From assembly GCA_030680655.1 (NCBI GenBank), contig JAUXUZ010000339.1, positions 1 to 17,653 on the forward strand: a DNA stretch of 17,653 nucleotides, read 5' to 3'. Every line of letters starts with the position of its first letter. Within the stretch, counting starts at the first letter, position 1. Made by a program: the position numbers and the translations under genes. This document shows, one piece after another, positions 13,651 through 17,653 of this stretch. The notes under the pieces were generated by a model that worked only from the letters and a program-made list of their open reading frames with translations, was not told the DNA's origin and did not search any database. This DNA comes from Phycisphaerales bacterium (GTDB lineage: Bacteria > Planctomycetota > Phycisphaerae > Phycisphaerales > UBA1924).

Positions 13651-13755
13651 CATTGGTGCAAGCGTTGTCATTTTGAGCCGCTCCGGCACCTCCCAGCGCT
13701 GATCATCCCCAATTACGCCTACCATCCCCGTCATGTCTGCTCGGTATTCGTTCGC

Positions 13756-13759
13756 AGGA
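13756..13759 (+). promoter_or_regulatory. ribosome-binding site deciding the pdhA TTG start
   Basis: AGGA lies 8 nt before a TTG at 13768. The next in-frame ATG (13807) has no Shine-Dalgarno, so the TTG is preferred. Conserved sequence begins only after about residue 60, so homology cannot decide. Confidence 0.5.
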
Positions 13760-13767
13760 TTCAACAC

Positions 13768-15003
13768 TTGAACGCGCCCATCGGAACATCCACCCCAGCC
13801 GGCCCCATGCAGAACGCAAACCCCGCTTCTTCCACGCCTCCGGACCTCTACTCGATCACCTCGAGCAAGGTGCACCTTGGCCCCGAGGGATTCACCGGTG
13901 CCGGCCGCCGGGCCGCGGGAACCCAGCGCCCCTCAGCCGCCGTCAGCAACGCGACGCTGCTGCGCTGGCTGAAGGAGATGATCTCGATCCGCGAGTTCGA
14001 GAACCGCTGCGCGCAGGCCTACCAGCAGGCCAAGATCGGCGGCTTCTGCCACCTCTACATCGGTCAGGAGGCCCTGGCCGTCGGCACGATCAACTGCGTG
14101 GAGAAGGACGACCCGATCGTCACCGCCTACCGCGACCACGGGCACGCCCTGGCCCGAGGCATGTCGATGCGTGCCTGCATGGCGGAGATGTTCGGCAAGA
14201 TCACCGGCTGCGCCAAGGGCAAGGGCGGCAGCATGCACATGTTCGACAAGCCCAACTGGAACTTCGGTGGCCACGGCATCGTCGGCGCGCAGACGCCGCT
14301 GGGCGCGGGCCTGGCCTTCGCCGCAAAGTACGAGGTCGAGGTGATGAAGCGTGCCGTTGACGGCGGCCCCGCCAAGCGCAAGGTCAGCCTTTGCTACCTC
14401 GGCGACGGTGCCCTGAACCAGGGTGCTCTACACGAAGCGATGAACCTCTCGGGACTCATGAACATCCCCGTCATCTACATCGTCGAGAACAACCGCTACT
14501 CGATGGGCACCGCGATCGAACGCGGCACCACCATGGCCCATGACCTGACCGCCAAGGCCCGTGCCTACGGCATCGAGGGCCTGCAGATCGACGGGATGGA
14601 CATCCTCAACATCTACGACCTCTTCAAGCCGCTCGTCGACCGCTGCCGCGAGACCAGCCGCCCCGCGTTCGTTGACCTTCTCACCTACCGGTACCAGGGG
14701 CACTCGATGAGCGACCCCCAGAAGTACCGCAAGAAGGACGAGGTCGACGCCGTCAAGACCACCGACAGCATCGAGCTGCTCGCCCGCCACCTGATGGGCG
14801 AGCGCAAGTGCATGAGCGAGGCGGACTACGACGCGATCGTCGCAGAGGCCAAGGCCGCGGCGATCGACGCCGTCGAGTTCGCCGAGTCTTCCGCAACGCC
14901 CGAGGTCGAGCCCGAGCTCTGGTCGGACGTGTACTCGAACCCGCAGCCGGGCCTGAGCCCGCAGCGCGAGTACCCCACCGGCGCAAAGAACCCTCTGCTC
15001 TAA
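13768..15003 (+). CDS. pdhA: pyruvate dehydrogenase E1 component, alpha subunit
   Basis: With PdhB it decarboxylates pyruvate using thiamine diphosphate and passes the acetyl group to the E2 lipoyl arm. The 411-residue product resembles mitochondrial and alphaproteobacterial E1 alpha. It has IGGFCHLYIGQEA (90-102), YRDHGHALARG (121-131), GCAKGKGGSMHMF (147-159), GGHGIVGAQTPLGAG (167-181) and the ThDP/Mg motif starting GDGALNQG (212-219) and ending ENNRYSMGT (240-248). The loop YRYQGHSMSDP follows further on. The first 60 residues are a low-complexity Pro/Ser/Thr extension not typical of the family. First gene of a pdhA-pdhB-pdhC operon; 47 nt to pdhB. A branched-chain 2-oxoacid specificity is less likely given the YRYQGHSMSD and GCAKGKGGSMH matches. 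Confidence 0.93.
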   Translation: MNAPIGTSTPAGPMQNANPASSTPPDLYSITSSKVHLGPEGFTGAGRRAAGTQRPSAAVSNATLLRWLKEMISIREFENRCAQAYQQAKIGGFCHLYIGQEALAVGTINCVEKDDPIVTAYRDHGHALARGMSMRACMAEMFGKITGCAKGKGGSMHMFDKPNWNFGGHGIVGAQTPLGAGLAFAAKYEVEVMKRAVDGGPAKRKVSLCYLGDGALNQGALHEAMNLSGLMNIPVIYIVENNRYSMGTAIERGTTMAHDLTAKARAYGIEGLQIDGMDILNIYDLFKPLVDRCRETSRPAFVDLLTYRYQGHSMSDPQKYRKKDEVDAVKTTDSIELLARHLMGERKCMSEADYDAIVAEAKAAAIDAVEFAESSATPEVEPELWSDVYSNPQPGLSPQREYPTGAKNPLL

Positions 15004-15050
15004 CGCGGAACCGCCCGCCCAATCAACGCTCTCAGAGATCAAGCACACCA

Positions 15051-16085
15051 ATGGCATACTCCCGTTCAGTCGATTTCTCCCAGCCGCTCCCGTCGTTTAC
15101 CGGCGATCGCGCGATCCAGTTCCGCGAGGCATTGCGCGAGGCAATGAGCGAGGAGATGCGCCGCGACGACCGCGTCTTCCTCATGGGAGAAGAGGTCGCC
15201 TACTACCAGGGCGCGTACAAAATCAGCCAGGGCATGCTCGACGAATTCGGCCCCCAGCGGGTGATCGACACGCCCATCAGCGAGAACGGCTTCGCGGGCA
15301 TGGCCGTTGGCGCGAGCATGTACGGACTCCGCCCGATCATCGAGTTCATGTCGTGGTCGTTCAGCCTCGTCGCCGCCGACCAGATCCTCAACAACGTCCC
15401 CAAGATGCTCTACATGAGCGGTGGCCAGTGGGGCTGCCCGTGTGTCTTCCGCGGCAACGACGGCGCCGGCGGCCAGCTCGGCTCCACCCACTCTTGGTGC
15501 GTCGAGGGCCTCTACAGCAACGTGCCGGGCATGAAGATCGCCATCCCCAGCAACCCCTACGACGCCAAGGGGCTCCTCAAGACCGCGATCGTCGACGACG
15601 ACCCTGTCTTCTTCCTCGAGAGCGAGCGCATGCTCAGCGACAAGGGCCACGTCCCCGCCGAGGAGTACTACATCCCCTTCGGCAAGGCCCACCTCCGCCG
15701 CGAGGGCAACGACTGTACCCTCGTCTCGTTCGGCCGCCCAGTCAACTTCTGCCTCGAGGCCGCCCAGGAGCTCGAGAAGGAAGGGATCAACGTCGACGTG
15801 CTCGACATGCGCACGATCAAGCCCCTCGACACCGAGTCGATCATCCGCAGCCTCAAGAAGACCGGCCGCGTCGTCGTCGTCGACCAGTGCTGGCCCTTCG
15901 CCAGCGTCGCCAGCGAGGTCATCACCCAGGTCTGCGAGCGTGCGTTCGACTACCTCGACCACCAGCCCCTCCGCGTCAACAGCGACGACGTCCCCTCCCC
16001 GTACGCCAAAAACCTTGAGGCGGAGTTCCTGCCGCACAAGGGGAAGATCATCAAGGCCGTCAAGGCCTCGCTCCACAAGCTCTAA
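15051..16085 (+). CDS. pdhB: pyruvate dehydrogenase E1 component, beta subunit
   Basis: Partner of PdhA in the E1 heterotetramer. The 344-residue product has FREALREAMSEEMRRD, VFLMGEEVAYYQGAYKISQG, RVIDTPISENGFAGMAVGAS, GLRPIIEFMSW, KMLYMSGGQ, FRGNDGAGGQLGSTHS, RPVNFCLEAAQEL, NVDVLDMRTIKPLD and PSPYAKNLE, all in mitochondrial E1 beta order. It lacks the N-terminal lipoyl domain found in alphaproteobacterial E1 beta. The ATG at 15051 is where similarity starts. The ribosome-binding site is weak (AGAGA about 12 nt upstream). Followed after 23 nt by pdhC. Confidence 0.94.
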   Translation: MAYSRSVDFSQPLPSFTGDRAIQFREALREAMSEEMRRDDRVFLMGEEVAYYQGAYKISQGMLDEFGPQRVIDTPISENGFAGMAVGASMYGLRPIIEFMSWSFSLVAADQILNNVPKMLYMSGGQWGCPCVFRGNDGAGGQLGSTHSWCVEGLYSNVPGMKIAIPSNPYDAKGLLKTAIVDDDPVFFLESERMLSDKGHVPAEEYYIPFGKAHLRREGNDCTLVSFGRPVNFCLEAAQELEKEGINVDVLDMRTIKPLDTESIIRSLKKTGRVVVVDQCWPFASVASEVITQVCERAFDYLDHQPLRVNSDDVPSPYAKNLEAEFLPHKGKIIKAVKASLHKL

Positions 16086-16108
16086 GACCCGGGACGGAAC
16101 CCAAAGCC

Positions 16109-17509
16109 ATGCCCAGCAACATGACCATGCCGCGCCTCTCCGACACGATGCAGGTGGGCACCATCATCAAGTGGCACGTCACGCCAGGCCAGAAGGTCAA
16201 AAGCGGCGACGTCGTCGCCGACATCGAGACAGACAAAGCGACCATGGAACTGCAGACGTTCGACGATGGTGTCGTCGAGGGTCTGTCGGTCAAAGAAGGT
16301 CAATCGTGCCCCGTCGGCACCACGATCCTCACCTGGGAAGGCGGCGCAGTAGCGCCCGCTGCGAAGCAGGCCGACGCCACTGAACCGGCCGCTGCCGGTG
16401 CAGCGCCCGCGCGTGAATCGGTCGCTGCCGCCGGTGGCTCGACGATCGCTACCGCTTCCACAGGAACCGCCACCCTCGAGCCCGAGCGCGTCTTTGCGAG
16501 CCCCCTGGCCCGCAAGGTCGCCTCCGACTCTGGTGTCAGCCTCAAAAACATCGAAGGGACCGGTCCTTCCGGCCGCATCGTCCGCAAGGATGTCGAGGCC
16601 TTCATTGCCGGCGGCGCGTCGCCCGCTGCAGCAGCGGCAGCCCCCCAGCCCTCCGCCAAGAGTGAATCGGCACCGATCTTCAAGCCAAAGCCGCTGACAC
16701 CCAGCCCTGCCAAGTCCGCCGCCGCAGCAGCAACGAGCGTTCCGCCCATCGCCGCGCTCATGATGCCGACGCTCGGCGCGCTCGAATCACGCAGCGTTCC
16801 ACTCAGCAACATGCGCCGCACGATCGCGGCCCGCCTGGTCGAGAGTAAATCAACGGTCCCCCACTATCAGGTCACCGTCTCGGCCCGCATGGATGCGCTC
16901 ATGGCGCTGCGAACACAGCTCAACGAACAGCTCTCAAGCCAGGGCGTCAAGCTGAGCGTCAACGACTTCATCGTCCGCGCCTGCGCACTCTCGATGCACG
17001 CCCACCCGTACATCAACAGCCGCTGGAACCCCAGCCGCGGGGCCGAGTCGATCGAACTGCTCGACCAGGTCAACGTCGGCGTCGCGATCAGCCTCGGCGA
17101 GGAACGCGGCGGTGGGCTGGTCGTCGCCAGCATCCGCAACGCCGACCAGAAGGGCCTGCGCATGATCAGCGGCGAGACCCGGGCGCTCGCCGAGAAGGCC
17201 CGCTCTAAGGGCCTGTCAATCGAGGACATGTCCGACTCGACCTTCACCATCAGCAACCTCGGCATGTACGGCGTCGAACACTTTACGGCCATCATCAACC
17301 CGCCCAACGTCGCGATCCTCGCTGTCGGAGGCGCGATCGAGCAGCCCGTTGTCGAAGTCGATGCCGACGGGAAGAAGTCCCTGGGCATCGGGCACGTCAT
17401 GAGCATGACGATGAGCAGCGACCACCGCGTCGTCGATGGGGCCATGGCCGCCCAGTACCTGCAGACGGTCAAGCAGATGCTGGAGAAGCCGGCGACGCTG
17501 CTGGTGTAG
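16109..17509 (+). CDS. pdhC: pyruvate dehydrogenase E2, dihydrolipoamide acetyltransferase
   Basis: Core of the pyruvate dehydrogenase complex, moving the acetyl group from lipoate to CoA. The 466-residue product has one lipoyl domain (about 1-80, lipoyl-lysine Lys43 in ETDKATMEL), an Ala/Pro-rich linker and a peripheral subunit-binding domain (about 127-166, from RVFASPLARKVA to GRIVRKDVEAFI). A second Ala/Pro linker leads to the catalytic domain (about 228-466), which starts VPLSNMRRTIAARL and ends with the active-site motif DHRVVDGA (His439, Asp443). One lipoyl domain and this order match mitochondrial-type E2. GGACGGAA lies upstream of the ATG. No lpd (E3) gene is seen before the window ends, and the next gene has its own promoter. 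Specificity for acetyl rather than another acyl group is inferred from PdhA and PdhB. Confidence 0.94.
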   Translation: MPSNMTMPRLSDTMQVGTIIKWHVTPGQKVKSGDVVADIETDKATMELQTFDDGVVEGLSVKEGQSCPVGTTILTWEGGAVAPAAKQADATEPAAAGAAPARESVAAAGGSTIATASTGTATLEPERVFASPLARKVASDSGVSLKNIEGTGPSGRIVRKDVEAFIAGGASPAAAAAAPQPSAKSESAPIFKPKPLTPSPAKSAAAAATSVPPIAALMMPTLGALESRSVPLSNMRRTIAARLVESKSTVPHYQVTVSARMDALMALRTQLNEQLSSQGVKLSVNDFIVRACALSMHAHPYINSRWNPSRGAESIELLDQVNVGVAISLGEERGGGLVVASIRNADQKGLRMISGETRALAEKARSKGLSIEDMSDSTFTISNLGMYGVEHFTAIINPPNVAILAVGGAIEQPVVEVDADGKKSLGIGHVMSMTMSSDHRVVDGAMAAQYLQTVKQMLEKPATLLV

Positions 17510-17562
17510 GGCCGGAGGGACGCCGTTCAGTCCGCGCGACACGCGCTCCCCGAAAAATGGGG

Positions 17563-17592
17563 TTGCTCTCAGAGCAGTTTGTGTGGTACATT
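17563..17592 (+). promoter_or_regulatory. extended -10 promoter for the last gene
   Basis: TTGCTC (17563-17568), an 18-bp spacer, then TACATT (17587-17592) preceded by TGG, which fits an extended -10. The predicted start site is near 17599, about 40 nt before the ATG at 17639. Confidence 0.6.
17564..17576. promoter_or_regulatory. possible operator: perfect inverted repeat in the promoter
   Basis: TGCTCT-C-AGAGCA is a perfect 6+1+6 inverted repeat overlapping the -35 box and spacer of the promoter at 17563-17592. A repressor bound here would block RNA polymerase. It could instead be a weak hairpin in the pdhC transcript tail, since TTT follows. Confidence 0.4.
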
Positions 17593-17638
17593 CAGAGCGT
17601 TGACGCCGCTCACCCACCCACACGCAGGAGTGCAACCG

Positions 17639-17653
17639 ATGTCTACCCGAACC
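17639..17653 (+). CDS. start of a gene cut by the window end
   Basis: ATG at 17639 with GCAGGAG 8 nt upstream and a good promoter before that; only the first five codons (MSTRT) are inside the window. Nothing can be said about its product. The strong signals make the start believable. Confidence 0.55.

Noticed and set aside
15066..16076. A 336-codon minus-strand frame opposite pdhB
   Set aside because: A mirror of pdhB codon usage, Asp/Val/Leu/Ala-rich, with no family resemblance.
15028..17575. Shared 10-mer GCTCTCAGAG before pdhB and before the last gene
   Set aside because: Many 10-mers repeat by chance in a window this size, and only the second copy is part of a full inverted repeat.
1..17653. 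Mobile element, CRISPR, phage or known defence genes
   Set aside because: No transposase, integrase, direct-repeat array, Cas, restriction or toxin motif was seen on either strand.

Overview
The window is GC-rich, almost fully coding DNA from a Gram-negative-type bacterium, most likely a planctomycete of the Phycisphaerae kind. Three things point there. A KDO-activating enzyme (KdsB) and exported proteins imply an outer membrane. A small membrane protein carries the CGYxxTGLP...CPECG zinc-ribbon pattern that is very common in planctomycetes. The coding style also fits, with TTG and GTG starts and several genes lacking a clear Shine-Dalgarno. The phylum assignment is an inference; no rRNA or marker phylogeny is available here.

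Left part (1-5961, mostly + strand): the 3' end of a TPR-like gene, then kdsB and argJ. A 15-codon arginine-rich mini-ORF joins kdsB to argJ by TGATG and ATGA overlaps. A convergent small zinc-ribbon membrane protein follows. Next come HMG-CoA lyase and two crotonase-fold proteins, which together look like the lower part of leucine/isovalerate catabolism. One crotonase keeps the LiuC-like active-site pattern (Gly plus Glu); the other has lost both usual acidic residues.

Middle part (5962-11323): an RbsC-type sugar ABC permease with a roughly 125-residue insertion after its first membrane helix, then its periplasmic binding protein, with no ATPase gene nearby. A strong bidirectional terminator separates these from a minus-strand block. 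That block reads tRNA(CAT), then a QueC-fold protein lacking the ATP-loop residues of true QueC, then aspartate kinase (lysC). The tRNA has a clear sigma70-type promoter.

Right part (11324-17653, + strand): a large exported S41 carboxyl-terminal processing protease with PDZ domain and its own terminator. Then comes a mitochondrial-type pyruvate dehydrogenase operon, pdhA-pdhB-pdhC (E1 alpha, E1 beta, E2); E3 is not in the window. The window ends just after the start of another gene, preceded by an extended -10 promoter that contains a perfect inverted repeat.

Most of the window is housekeeping metabolism. The parts worth a second look are the QueC-like pseudo-PP-loop protein, the Arg-rich mini-ORF before argJ, the inserted domain in the ABC permease, the altered ArgJ cleavage and substrate regions, and the crotonase lacking catalytic glutamates. 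I saw no mobile element, CRISPR array, phage gene or recognisable defence system.
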